The notes: generated from the sequence alone by a model not told the origin. Shown: positions 52,836-60,872, numbered from the stretch's first letter. The stretch is DNA of 64,000 nt from SAR202 cluster bacterium bin87 (GCA_002238825.1 MPNC01000001.1:62001-126000); one strand, 5' to 3'. Numbers and translations: made by a program.

Positions 52836-53378
52836 CTACCTGTCGACCAGGCAGGCAATCGCCTGGGCCGCCGCCGTGGCTGCCCGCTCGGACAGCTCGG
52901 CATCCGTCAGGGTTACGATGGGATGCTCGATGATCGCCAGCCCGTACTCCGGGTCCCCGCGCATGCGGGACATGGCGTGGGCCTGGCTCACGAAGGGTCG
53001 GGTGGTCAACACGGTGGAAGGGATGCCCAGCAACTCGGTTTCCATTGCGTCGTGCACACTGCACGCGGTACAGGACCCTCATTCCGCCGTGGCGTGAATT
53101 GCAACGTCAATGCTCTTTGCGGTGCGCTGCAGGTCCTCGATGCGGGCCGGCCACTGCCAGCCGCCCTTGTTGTGCTCCACCGTGCCGCCGATGTCGTATC
53201 GCTCGCCGATGATGGCGGCGATGCGTCGGAGCAGGTCTTCGGAGTGGGGCTTGTTGTTGGCAAACAGCCCGATAACCTTCCCGTCCAGGGTCGCCGGGCG
53301 CTGCGCCAACCGCGACGGCGCCGCCGGAGAGTCGTCACGCGGGTCCAGCGTGACGATGGGAGAGCCTTGTGTAGTCAT
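52836..53378 (-). CDS. UGSC-family selenoprotein (in-frame UGA read as selenocysteine)
   Basis: A 180-residue protein if the UGA at 53081-53079 is decoded as selenocysteine (residue 100). The upstream part (99 residues, KVIGLFANNKPHSEDLLRRI, IDVAIHATAE) and the downstream part (GSCTACSVHDAMETELLGIP, PTVLTTRPFVSQAHAM) are in the same frame. They join exactly as the family motif U-G-S-C, so the interruption is not random. AGGAGGTC precedes the ATG. Thirteen bases after UGA a perfect hairpin CGTGCA-GTG-TGCACG (53065-53051) with G first in the loop fits a bacterial SECIS element. The UGSC family is known from marine metagenomes as (seleno)proteins of unknown function with a redox-active centre. 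A gene 57 bases upstream is its likely partner. Confidence 0.85.
53051..53065 (-). promoter_or_regulatory. Candidate SECIS hairpin downstream of UGA
   Basis: On the minus strand the sequence after UGA contains CGTGCA, loop GTG, TGCACG: six perfect base pairs. The stem begins 14 and the loop 20 bases after the UGA, within the range known for bacterial SECIS elements, which have a G at the loop start. Confidence 0.6.
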
Positions 53379-53434
53379 GCGATGACCTCCTGGTGCGGGA
53401 TCAGCCCGCTGGATAGCGTGGGATCACTATGGCG

Positions 53435-54436
53435 TCAGTTGGGTACGGCCACCTGGCGGGTCACCGAGCGGCTGGAGCCCCAGGTGCTGATCAGGCTGAT
53501 GAACGCGCCGGCCATGCCGCCCCCGGGCAGGACGGTGATCCGGTCGGCTTCCGGAACCACCGGCACCAGCCGATCGTGATCCAGTTCATGCCCCATTCGT
53601 TTCCAGCGCATCCACTCCGCGACCGGCAGTCGCGCCTTGTCGTGCAGGAAGTCGGCGACCCGCTGACGCGACCAGCCTGCCGCCGCCACGTGCTGCATGG
53701 CCTCGGGGCTGATCACGCAGATCACTTCGGGCATGCCCGGGCCAAAGGCCAACATGGCGTGGGCCACGGTGGTCAGGAAGTCCGCCGGATCCCGGTCGCC
53801 ATGCAGGGTTACCTGCAGGGGGGCCAGGGTGGCGAAGGCTCTAACGATCGTAGCGTCGTCGCCGTAGCCCAGTTCCGATGCCAGGGACGGCCACGGGCTG
53901 ATGGCCAGGTTCTCGGGGAAGCTGAAGGTGATCTTGCCGGCGTGGCCGAAGGTGCTATTGTCCATCACCACCGGAACTGAACCGTAGAAGTTGGACTTGA
54001 ACAGGTTCACCGCGCGCCCGATGGCGGCGTTGGCGCGGCTTCCGTTGCCCATCATCTCCACGCCGGCGTTCATTCCGATGGTCTCGGCGTAGGGACCGCT
54101 GACCACTGTGAGCACCGTCGCTCCGTTGGTGGAGGTGCTGCTGGCGTGCAGGTTGAAGCTGCGGTCCGTGATCGCCGACAGCGCCGCCATCACCACCGGA
54201 AAATGCTCCGGCAGGCAACCAGCCATGACGGCGTTTACCGCGGCCTTGCCGGCCGTGAACCGCTTCTGCCGGATGATCTCAGTTCCCAGGTCGTGGTCGG
54301 CGTCCACGCCGGCATAGTCCAGCATGGCCTGAACGCGTTCCGGGGTGGGTGGAACGACGGGCAATCCGTCGGTGAGACCGTTGGAGAAGTAAAACTCCTG
54401 GACGTCGTTCCAATCGGCGAAACTGTGGGTGGTCAT
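53435..54436 (-). CDS. Conserved hypothetical protein, partner of the UGSC selenoprotein
   Basis: A 333-residue protein on the same strand, 57 bases upstream of the UGSC gene. The N-terminus reads FYFSNGLTDGLPVVPPTPER, followed by AAVNAVMAGCLPEHFPVVMA, GPYAETIGMNAGVEMMGNGS and ANAAIGRAVNLFKSNFYG. The GLTDGLPVVPPT and NAVMAGC-PE-PVV stretches look strongly conserved, and similar sequences occur next to UGSC-type genes as far as I recall; I cannot name a biochemical function. Cys in VMAGC could pair with the selenocysteine of its partner. No signal peptide or membrane segments are evident. Confidence 0.7.
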   Translation of the reverse strand: MTTHSFADWNDVQEFYFSNGLTDGLPVVPPTPERVQAMLDYAGVDADHDLGTEIIRQKRFTAGKAAVNAVMAGCLPEHFPVVMAALSAITDRSFNLHASSTSTNGATVLTVVSGPYAETIGMNAGVEMMGNGSRANAAIGRAVNLFKSNFYGSVPVVMDNSTFGHAGKITFSFPENLAISPWPSLASELGYGDDATIVRAFATLAPLQVTLHGDRDPADFLTTVAHAMLAFGPGMPEVICVISPEAMQHVAAAGWSRQRVADFLHDKARLPVAEWMRWKRMGHELDHDRLVPVVPEADRITVLPGGGMAGAFISLISTWGSSRSVTRQVAVPN

Positions 54437-54527
54437 GAAGCAATCACTCGCGACGTTGGTCTGGGGCGATACGGGATTATGCCATCATTCGCGGTTGTCG
54501 GCGAGTGGGCGACGCTCTGATTCAGGA
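54437..54527. other. Short spacer upstream of the UGSC-partner gene
   Basis: Promoter region of the leftward two-gene unit. No clear -35/-10 found. The region from here to 54850 is otherwise filled by repeats. Confidence 0.3.
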
Positions 54528-54662
54528 CCTTTCCAAAGTCATCGCGAGGAGCGGAGTGACATGGCAATCTCGTCGATGCAACAAGGCTTTCCCGTATGGG
54601 TCATGTTCCCGGAGCGAGATCGCCGCGCTGCGCTCGCAATGACAATAGCTACTTTGGAAAGG
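54528..54662. repeat. Palindromic repeat P3, copy 2
   Basis: TCATCGCGAGGAGCGGAGTG and its inverse CGCTCGCAATGA, with locus-specific outer arms CCTTTCCAAAGT/ACTTTGGAAAGG. Same core as copy 1 at 50214-50341, but the enclosing arms differ. Confidence 0.8.
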
Positions 54663-54701
54663 CTCTGCCTCTGATGCCTACCGGGTTTGGCGGTGGGGAA
54701 G

Positions 54702-54813
54702 CGTCAGAATCAGGATTTTCAAGATTTAGGGATTTTCAGGATTGGAACCGTCCGGTAATGGAGATCTCCCAATCCTGCCAAATCATAAAATCCCGCAAAT
54801 CCTGATTCTGACG
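54702..54813. repeat. Palindromic repeat P4, copy 2
   Basis: GTCAGAATCAGGATTTTCAA and TTTAGGGATTTTCAGGATTG on one arm; CAATCCTGCC, AATCCCGCAAATCCTGATTC and TGAC on the other. Together with P3 copy 2 it repeats the P3-P4 order seen at 50.2-50.5 kb. Confidence 0.8.
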
Positions 54814-54850
54814 ATTTACTAAAGCGGGTACGCATGGCTCTGCATGCGCG

Positions 54851-56248
54851 TCAGTGCCGTAAGCCGCCTCGCCTGAAGTCCGGGGCCTCCATGGGCATTT
54901 CGGTCACCACCAGCGGGTCCTGCAGCCGGGAGGCGATGCGGGGGCGGGCGGATGCGATGGCCTCGATCTGCTGAGATGTGGTGACGATGGTGGGCAGCCG
55001 CTCCTCGTACCGGTACCCCATGATCTGGAACAGCTTGTCCTCGGCGAAGGGCGTGCTGCGCTCGGCTCCCATGTCGTCCAGCACCAGCACGTCGGCGTTG
55101 CGGATTCGGTCCAACAGGTCGTCGTGGTTGACTGCGCTGTCCGGGGCGAAGGTGGCCCGAAGATAATCGAGGAGATCGGCCACCGTCGCAAAGAAGACCT
55201 CATCGCCGCGGTCTTCGCGCTCGGCCGCGGCGGCCACCGCCAGGTGGGTCTTGCCCACGCCGTAGGGGCCGTGCAGGCTCAGCCAACCACCGGGACTGTT
55301 CGCCCACCGCTGCATGTAGGACTTGGCGGCGCGGAGGCTGCGTTGCTGATGGTCGGTCAGCCGGCCGTTGCCGGCCGGATCGAAAGCTGCGAAGGTCATC
55401 CGCGCCCGCATGTTGGGCGGGATTGCTCCAATGGATCGAGCCCCGGAACCTCCCACCCGGCCCAACCGGTAAAGCCGCCCGAACCCGTCAGGCGATTCCA
55501 GCCGCGTGCGCAGGAACTCGTCCAGCCGGCCGGGGTCGCCACGCAGGCTGACCACTGTGGGCAAGCGCGCCGCGTGCCGCGAGGCCAACAGTTGGAACAA
55601 CCGCTCCTGAGTCCACGGAGTTGACGGCCGGGTGGGCAGGTCGTCCAGGACCAACAACGGCGCGTGGCGAACCTGATCGAACAGGTCAACGAATGGCTGG
55701 TCGGCTTCGTCATCGAAACCGCTGCGCAGGTAATCGATGAGATCCGCCGCGGTGATGAACAGGGCCGGACTGCCCATCTCGATTCGCCGGTTGGCGATGG
55801 CGGCGGCCAGGTAGGTCTTGCCGCTCCCGCTGGGCCCGACCAAGGTCAGCCACCCGTCCGGGTTTTCGGCGTAGGCGACGGCGACGGCGAGAGCGTTCCG
55901 GAAGGCCTGCCGCGAGGCCTCCTCCTGGCTCAGGCCGTCCGGATTGGCGGTCTCGAACGTGGCCTGGCGCAGGGACCCGAGGTTGCTGTACCGCTCCAAG
56001 GCTTCGACCCGTTGCCGCCGGTCGACGTCCTGCTCCTGGCATTGGCAGGGGAATACCTTCCCGAAATCAGGATTGGTTACGTGGACCCGTCGCGTGACCC
56101 AACCCGCGCCGCCGCACCGCTCGCAATCCTCAGCCCCGGTCCGGCTCTGCGGGCTCCCAGGGAAGTCGGCCGTGTCGGCGTCGATAGCTGTCCAGGTATC
56201 CCGAGCGGCTATCCGGCGCAGTATCGTTCCCAGGCTTTCCATGCTCAT
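54851..56248 (-). CDS. Helicase-loader-like protein with two AAA+ domains
   Basis: A 465-residue protein with the architecture zinc finger - AAA+ - AAA+. The Zn ligands are C42, C45 (CERCGG), C68 and C70 (PCQCQ), as in the N-terminal region of DnaC/DnaI. Domain 1 has Walker A GPSGSGKTYL near 137 and Walker B PLLVLDDLP; domain 2 has Walker A GPYGVGKTHL near 327 and Walker B DVLVLDDMGAERS, then a sensor-like ARPRIASRL. DnaC and DnaI normally have one AAA+ domain, so the duplication is unusual. It follows dnaB and a DnaD-like gene in the same operon and likely loads DnaB. The first 119 bases overlap the DnaD-like gene in another frame. Confidence 0.85.
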   Translation of the reverse strand: MSMESLGTILRRIAARDTWTAIDADTADFPGSPQSRTGAEDCERCGGAGWVTRRVHVTNPDFGKVFPCQCQEQDVDRRQRVEALERYSNLGSLRQATFETANPDGLSQEEASRQAFRNALAVAVAYAENPDGWLTLVGPSGSGKTYLAAAIANRRIEMGSPALFITAADLIDYLRSGFDDEADQPFVDLFDQVRHAPLLVLDDLPTRPSTPWTQERLFQLLASRHAARLPTVVSLRGDPGRLDEFLRTRLESPDGFGRLYRLGRVGGSGARSIGAIPPNMRARMTFAAFDPAGNGRLTDHQQRSLRAAKSYMQRWANSPGGWLSLHGPYGVGKTHLAVAAAAEREDRGDEVFFATVADLLDYLRATFAPDSAVNHDDLLDRIRNADVLVLDDMGAERSTPFAEDKLFQIMGYRYEERLPTIVTTSQQIEAIASARPRIASRLQDPLVVTEMPMEAPDFRRGGLRH

Positions 56249-56960
56249 GGCTTATGTCTCTGCTTCGGTCGGTTATACCCGCCTCGGATTGGGCTTGCCG
56301 CTCCTGTTTCTTGCGGCGTAGCACTGCATCTATAAACCGCCACGAGCGTACGTTGCGTTCCGCGGCGATGGCGATGGCGTCGGCGATCCATTCCGGCGGG
56401 TACTCCTCTTCCGCCGCCCGCAACTGCTCCGCGATGCTGTGGCCGTACGGGCCGATGTGCTGCTCGTATAACTCGAATATGTTAGCACGCGGCTCGCCGG
56501 TTCTCGGCAAACCGGAATGAGGTTCCGGCGCATCGGCGTCCGCTTGCCCCGCCAAGTCGGCGGCGGCCAGTTCCTTGAGGCCCGCAGTCTCCAGGTATGT
56601 CCGGCAGTCCCCGTCGTTCAGTAAAACGCGCATCGCCCCGGCGTCGCGAATCGCCGCCAGCGTGCCCCGAACTACTGCGGCCGCCAGGCCGCTGAGTGCG
56701 TGATTTTCAAGTCCACTCAACTCTGCCTCGGCCAGTACCGGGTCGTCCAGCAGGTCCTCGAGGGCTATGGACGGCGGAACCGACCGGCGCCGGGGTTCTT
56801 CCGCCAGGAGGGCCAGCGCCCGCAGCGTCACCTTGAGTTCGACGATGTCGTCGATGTCGGCAAGCCACTGTGACAGGGCCGCCGCCGGTATGGGGATCCG
56901 GCGTGCGTTGGCCGGCAGTGGTTCTGGGTAAGTCCGCGCTTTGCCAGCGACGTCATCCAT
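56130..56960 (-). CDS. DnaD-like replication-initiation protein
   Basis: A 276-residue protein directly after dnaB (start immediately follows the dnaB stop). Residues about 165-220 read NIFELYEQHIGPYGHSIAEQ, then EEYPPEWIADAIAIAAERN and RSWRFIDAVLRRK, the DnaD C-terminal domain pattern (YxxxIG-P, W-I-AI-A, NxxSWxYI). The N-terminal half is Leu/Ala-rich and unrecognised. The C-terminal YLDSYRRRHGRLPWEPAE extends into the loader gene. In Firmicutes DnaD helps DnaB-type helicase loading; the same context with dnaB and an AAA+ loader supports this role here. Confidence 0.8.
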   Translation of the reverse strand: MDDVAGKARTYPEPLPANARRIPIPAAALSQWLADIDDIVELKVTLRALALLAEEPRRRSVPPSIALEDLLDDPVLAEAELSGLENHALSGLAAAVVRGTLAAIRDAGAMRVLLNDGDCRTYLETAGLKELAAADLAGQADADAPEPHSGLPRTGEPRANIFELYEQHIGPYGHSIAEQLRAAEEEYPPEWIADAIAIAAERNVRSWRFIDAVLRRKKQERQAQSEAGITDRSRDISHEHGKPGNDTAPDSRSGYLDSYRRRHGRLPWEPAEPDRG

Positions 56961-58346
56961 CTAGGCGACGGACTCCTCGTATCGCGCCAGCTCGTCGAAC
57001 CGCATCAGGTTGTCCCGGAAGTATAGGTGGAAGCTCCCGGTCGGGCCGTGCCGGTGCTTGGCCACAATCAACTCAACGATGTTTCGTGGATATGGCTGGC
57101 CGGGGGCGTGCTGCTCCCACTCGTCCTCGGTGAAATTGCGGTCCTCACGGTACAGGAAGGTCACCACGTCGGCGTCCTGCTCGATGCTGCCGCTGTCCCG
57201 CAGGTCGGAAAGCTGCGGGCGATGGCCGGGGCGGTTTTCCACCACGCGGCTGAGCTGCGAGCAGGTGAAAACCGGTACGTTCAGGTCCCGGGCCATGCCC
57301 TTCAGTGACCGGGAGATCTCGCTGATTTCCTGCACCCGGTTCTCGCCATAGCCCTGCCGCCGGCCGCCGCCCTGGATCAGCTGGAGGTAGTCGACCACCA
57401 GGAAGTCCAGGCCATGTTCCAGCTGCAGCCGTTGGGCCTTGCTCCGCATGTCCATGGTGGTCTGGAAGGGGGTATCGTCGATGAAGACGGGAAGGCCGGA
57501 CAGCAGACCCACGGCGTCGGAGATCACGTTCTGCTCGCTCTCCGACAGCAGGCCCAGTCTGAGACGGTGCGAGTCGACCCCCGATTCGGCGACGAGCATG
57601 CGCATGGCCACCTGCTCGCGGCTCATCTCCAGGCTGAAGATGCCGCAGGTCTGGCCGGATTTCGCCGCGTTGGTGCAGATGTTCAGGGCCAGGCTGCTCT
57701 TGCCCAACCCGGGACGCGCGCCAACGATCAGCAGGTCGGAGCGCTGCATCCCGCCCAACAGGCTGTCGAAGTCGCTGTAGCCGCTCTGGAGGGGTGGCTC
57801 GTCGGTCAGCGATACGTCGCCGATGTCACCCTGCAGGTACACGTCGAGCACTGAGCTCAGCGGTATGAAGCCGCGGTCGTCGCCGGTAGGGCGGACACCG
57901 AAGAGCACCTCCACCGACTGGCGCATCGTTTCGTCGATGTCCGAGCTCTCGTCGAACCCGAGTTCGGCGATGCGGTTGCCCGCCTGGATGACCCGCCGCT
58001 TGGCCGCCGTCTCGGCGACGATGGCGGCGTAGTGTTCGACGTTGACCGACGTGGGTGTGCCGGCAATCAGTTGACCCAGGTAGGGCAGCCCGCCCACTTG
58101 CTCCAGCCGCCCCTGGGTTTGCAGTTCCCGGGCGACGGTGATCTGGTCGATGGCCTCCTGGCGGGAGAAGACCGCCAGGCAGGCGGCAAAGCAGAACTGG
58201 TGACGGGCCCGGTGAAAGTCCTCGGGCTTGATCACCGGGGTCACCCGGTGCAGCGCGTCGCCGTCGATGAGCAGCGCGCCCAGAACCGCGGCCTCGGCCT
58301 CAAGGTCGTGGGGCAATTGCCGTTCGCTGTACGGGTCGGCGACCAC
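56961..58346 (-). CDS. dnaB: Replicative DNA helicase
   Basis: A 461-residue DnaB. The N-terminal domain (PHDLEAEAAVLGALLID, 12-28) is followed by the linker and the RecA-like C-terminal domain with Walker A GARPGLGKSS (209-218), a Walker B near LDFLVVDYLQLIQGGG, and the SRSLKGMARDLNVPVFTCSQ region with the arginine-finger-containing end. It unwinds DNA at the replication fork as a hexamer. GTG at 58346 has GAGGAG in front. Operon order on the minus strand: rplI, dnaB, DnaD-like, loader. Confidence 0.97.
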   Translation of the reverse strand: MVADPYSERQLPHDLEAEAAVLGALLIDGDALHRVTPVIKPEDFHRARHQFCFAACLAVFSRQEAIDQITVARELQTQGRLEQVGGLPYLGQLIAGTPTSVNVEHYAAIVAETAAKRRVIQAGNRIAELGFDESSDIDETMRQSVEVLFGVRPTGDDRGFIPLSSVLDVYLQGDIGDVSLTDEPPLQSGYSDFDSLLGGMQRSDLLIVGARPGLGKSSLALNICTNAAKSGQTCGIFSLEMSREQVAMRMLVAESGVDSHRLRLGLLSESEQNVISDAVGLLSGLPVFIDDTPFQTTMDMRSKAQRLQLEHGLDFLVVDYLQLIQGGGRRQGYGENRVQEISEISRSLKGMARDLNVPVFTCSQLSRVVENRPGHRPQLSDLRDSGSIEQDADVVTFLYREDRNFTEDEWEQHAPGQPYPRNIVELIVAKHRHGPTGSFHLYFRDNLMRFDELARYEESVA

Positions 58347-58414
58347 GGCGTACCGCTCCTCTGTCGGAAAGCCGCAGCAATATACGCTGCGACGAATTGG
58401 CGGTTACTGGCCGA

Positions 58415-58864
58415 TTACTCTTCCACGGCCGCGATGACGTTGATGGTCGCCCGAATCTCGCTGGAGAGGTTCAGCACGACCTCGTATTCGCCGGGTTCGC
58501 GGATGGGTTCGACGCTGTTGGTGATCCGGCGGTCGATCTCGCGCTCCAGCAATTCGCCGATGGCGTCCGCGATGCCGATCCCGCTGATGGCGCCGTAATA
58601 GCGGCCGGTGGGGGTGACCCGGCCCGGAATGGTGACGGTGAGGTTGTCCAGCGCCTCGGCCAGTTCCTCCACGACCTGCGTCTCCCGCGCCCGCTGCTGG
58701 TCACCTTCGACCTTGATCTTGTCCAGGCGTTTCATCGTTTCGTCGGTGGCGATTTCCGCCAAACCCTTGGGCAGCAGGTAGTTGCGCGCGTAGCCGCGCG
58801 AGACACGCTTGACCTCGCCGGCCCGCGCCTGGTCGGGAACGTCGTGCAGGAACAGCATCATCAT
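58415..58864 (-). CDS. rplI: 50S ribosomal protein L9
   Basis: A 149-residue L9. The N-terminal domain reads MMMLFLHDVPDQARAGEVKR then VSRGYARNYLLPKGLAEIAT, the canonical rRNA-binding part; a helix rich in charged residues connects to a C-terminal domain with YYGAISGIGIADAI. Three consecutive ATGs (58864, 58861, 58858) are possible starts; AGAGG favours the first. It precedes dnaB, a common pairing. Confidence 0.96.
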   Translation of the reverse strand: MMMLFLHDVPDQARAGEVKRVSRGYARNYLLPKGLAEIATDETMKRLDKIKVEGDQQRARETQVVEELAEALDNLTVTIPGRVTPTGRYYGAISGIGIADAIGELLEREIDRRITNSVEPIREPGEYEVVLNLSSEIRATINVIAAVEE

Positions 58865-58957
58865 GGGTGGGGCCTCTCTATGTTTGCGCTTGCCGGCAGG
58901 GGTTCGTCTGTCCGCGCCGGAGTTTGCGATCTGACGGGATCCAATTGTAGGTAAAAC

Positions 58958-58963
58958 ATTATA
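58958..58963 (-). promoter_or_regulatory. -10 box (TATAAT) for rplI-dnaB operon
   Basis: A perfect TATAAT on the minus strand, 94 bases before the rplI start. No convincing -35. Confidence 0.4.
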
Positions 58964-59121
58964 GACCATTCGAGTTCCGGGCGGCACTGACCGCGCGTCG
59001 CAACGTTACCTGCGACTGCGAACGGGACAGGCGGGCGTGAGCACATGCCCACGCCCTCAACGGCGCGCCCGGTGCGGTAGAATGGGCCGGAACCAACGCT
59101 ACGCCATTCCGGAGGCACCAC

Positions 59122-59787
59122 ATGTCTTTCTGCGATGAGATCGAGCTCGAGTCCCAGCAACAACGCGACGCCATGGCGTTCCATCCCTTTGTGCAGGGCA
59201 TCGGGAACGGAACGCTCCCGTTGGACCGGTTCAAGCACTTCATCACCCAGGACTACGTGTATCTCATCGATTTTGCCCGAGTCCTTGCCCTTGCTTCGGC
59301 CAAGGCGCCCGATCTGCCGGCGATGTCGTGGTTCGCTCGCGCGGTGGACTACATCCTGAACACGGAGATGGACCTGCACCGCTCGTATTGTGCCCAGTTT
59401 GGCATCACCGAAGCCGAGTTGGACGCCACCCGGCACGCGCCAACGTGCTACTCGTACACCAGCTATCTGCTGCGCGTCGCCCACCAGGGAACCTTTGGCG
59501 AAGTGGTCGCCGCAGTGTTGCCCTGCATTTGGGGATACTGGCGAGTGGGGGAGCGGTTGGCCGACCAGGGTCTGCCCGACCACGCCGGCTACGCCCAGTG
59601 GATCCAGATGTACGCCGCGGCCGAGCAACAGTCGGTTGCGGAGGAATGCCGCGAAATCTGCGACCGCATCGCCGCCACGGCTGGGCCCGCCGAGATCGCC
59701 GCCATGAAAGAGGCGTACATCACATGCACGCGCTACGAGCAGGCCTTCTGGGAGATGGGCTGGACGCTGGAGGACTGGCCCGTATAG
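59122..59787 (+). CDS. tenA: TenA/thiaminase II family protein
   Basis: A 221-residue TenA-family helical protein that hydrolyses aminopyrimidine or thiamine breakdown products for thiamine salvage. Key residues match the family: D44 (ITQDY), Y112, C135 (VLPCIWGYW) as the nucleophile, and Glu206 (RYEQAFWEM). GGAGGC precedes the ATG. Residue agreement with the well-studied enzyme is striking, including the C135 position. No thi genes are adjacent, so salvage is inferred. Confidence 0.93.
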   Translation: MSFCDEIELESQQQRDAMAFHPFVQGIGNGTLPLDRFKHFITQDYVYLIDFARVLALASAKAPDLPAMSWFARAVDYILNTEMDLHRSYCAQFGITEAELDATRHAPTCYSYTSYLLRVAHQGTFGEVVAAVLPCIWGYWRVGERLADQGLPDHAGYAQWIQMYAAAEQQSVAEECREICDRIAATAGPAEIAAMKEAYITCTRYEQAFWEMGWTLEDWPV

Positions 59788-59832
59788 CCGTCCCCAGACG
59801 GGGGTCAATCACGCCGGCATCGTCGGCGAACG

Positions 59833-59907
59833 TGGTCGGGGTGGGCAGATTCGAACTGCCGATCTCCTGCTCCCAAAGCAGGCGCCTTGCCGCTAGGCCA
59901 CACCCCG
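59833..59907 (-). tRNA. tRNA-Pro (TGG), CCA encoded
   Basis: Minus strand: acceptor CGGGGTG with CACCCCG, anticodon stem CCTGC/GCAGG with loop TTTGGGA (anticodon TGG), T-arm GGCAGTTCGAATCTGCC, discriminator A and encoded CCA. It lies 37 bases from tRNA-Arg on the same strand, so the two are probably co-transcribed. Confidence 0.97.
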
Positions 59908-59944
59908 ACGTCTCCCTCCCGACGGCCCGGGCGATCCAGCAAAG

Positions 59945-60016
59945 TACCCCCGCGGAGATTCGAACTCCGGTCTCTGGCTCCGGAGGCCAGCACTCTATCC
60001 ACTGAGCTACGGGGGC
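59945..60016 (-). tRNA. tRNA-Arg (CCG)
   Basis: Minus strand: acceptor GCCCCCG with CGGGGGT, anticodon stem CTGGC/GCCAG with loop CTCCGGA (anticodon CCG), T-arm with CGGAGTTCGAATCTCCG, discriminator A; CCA not encoded. Upstream of tRNA-Pro in the same transcript. Confidence 0.95.
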
Positions 60017-60052
60017 ATCTTCGATTTTAGCACAACCGCCGGTGACGCTGAC

Positions 60053-60541
60053 TTACCCGGCCGGATCTTCGGTGGCGCGGTCGTACGCGATACCTCCCTC
60101 GCAGGATACGGGTGGCAGAGCTGGTCCAAAGCCGGACTCGACTGCGGTGTGAACTTCGTAGCTGGCGCCTTCGTAAGCGAACATGATCCGGTACCCGGGC
60201 ACGATCACTTTTGCATACACGTGGCCGGGTTGGCCGCAGCCCAGGGATGTGTCCGGCCAGTTGACCGCCTGTTCACTCACGAACTCCAGGTCCTCGGCAG
60301 AAACGCCAAGCCTCTTGGCCAACAGCACGCGCGCAGTACCGCGGCGCTCGTGCTCGACTGCATTCCACGGCGATGCGTTGGTGTGGGTTGAGGTGTGGCC
60401 GATCACGTGGTCGGATCCCGGGTCGAGGCTGTAAGCGTCCGATGGGCGAGCCAACGCCAGCGTCAACGCCGCCGCCGCGCAAATCGCCGCGCCGAACAAA
60501 GCCCAGCGCAGTTGGTGTTGAGTTACGAATATGTGCCGCAT
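60053..60541 (-). CDS. Small secreted protein of unknown function
   Basis: A 162-residue exported protein. ATG at 60541 is preceded by GGAGGC. Residues 12-35 (LRWALFGAAICAAAALTLAL then ARPSDA) form a signal peptide. The mature part has ARVLLAKRLGVSAEDLEFVS and VNWPDTSLGCGQPG, then IVPGYRIMFAYEGASYEVHT, a pattern (W-D-SLGC-PG ... PGYRI ... YEVHT) seen in other Chloroflexota secreted proteins as I recall. There are two Cys residues in the mature form (LGCG and VSCEGG) that could form a disulfide. No function can be assigned. Confidence 0.7.
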   Translation of the reverse strand: MRHIFVTQHQLRWALFGAAICAAAALTLALARPSDAYSLDPGSDHVIGHTSTHTNASPWNAVEHERRGTARVLLAKRLGVSAEDLEFVSEQAVNWPDTSLGCGQPGHVYAKVIVPGYRIMFAYEGASYEVHTAVESGFGPALPPVSCEGGIAYDRATEDPAG

Positions 60542-60751
60542 GGTGCGCCTCCAAAATTTATTGCCGCCGTTCTCGGTGAATCTGATCCGCCGCCCACTTG
60601 GTGCGGTTGCGTGCAAGGACAATGAGTGTCGCCAGCGTGAGTTATCTAATGTTTAATACGTCACGGCGCGCGGCGCGGATCGGCGTGGGTGGCTGAGGCC
60701 GACGGCATAAGCAGTGTAGCCACCGCGAATCCGGCGATCCGGCTCGTGGAC

Positions 60752-60784
60752 AAAGAAAAAACGGCTCACGCAGGTGAGCCGTTT
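60752..60784 (-). terminator. Terminator after tRNA-Asp
   Basis: Minus strand: AACGGCTCACC-(loop)-GTGAGCCGTT followed by a TTTTTTCTTT tail, just downstream of the tRNA-Asp 3' end. Confidence 0.8.
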
Positions 60785-60796
60785 CGGATTTTGCGA

Positions 60797-60872
60797 TGGC
60801 GACCCGGATCGGATTCGAACCGACGATCTCTGCCTTGACAGGGCAGTATGTTAACCACTACACCACCGGGCC
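60797..60872 (-). tRNA. tRNA-Asp (GTC), CCA encoded
   Basis: Minus strand: acceptor GGCCCGG with CCGGGTC (one GT pair), anticodon stem CTGCC/GGCAG with loop CTGTCAA (anticodon GTC), T-arm GTCGGTTCGAATCCGAT, discriminator G, encoded CCA. Confidence 0.97.

Noticed and set aside
52836-53378. UGSC gene as a simple nonsense pseudogene
   Set aside because: Both halves keep the same frame, the UGA is exactly at the family's Sec position, a good ribosome site is present and a SECIS-like hairpin follows; decay would not be expected to do this.
54851-56248. Two-AAA+ gene as IstB of an insertion sequence
   Set aside because: No transposase or terminal repeats; zinc finger and operon with dnaB and a DnaD-like gene fit a helicase loader better.
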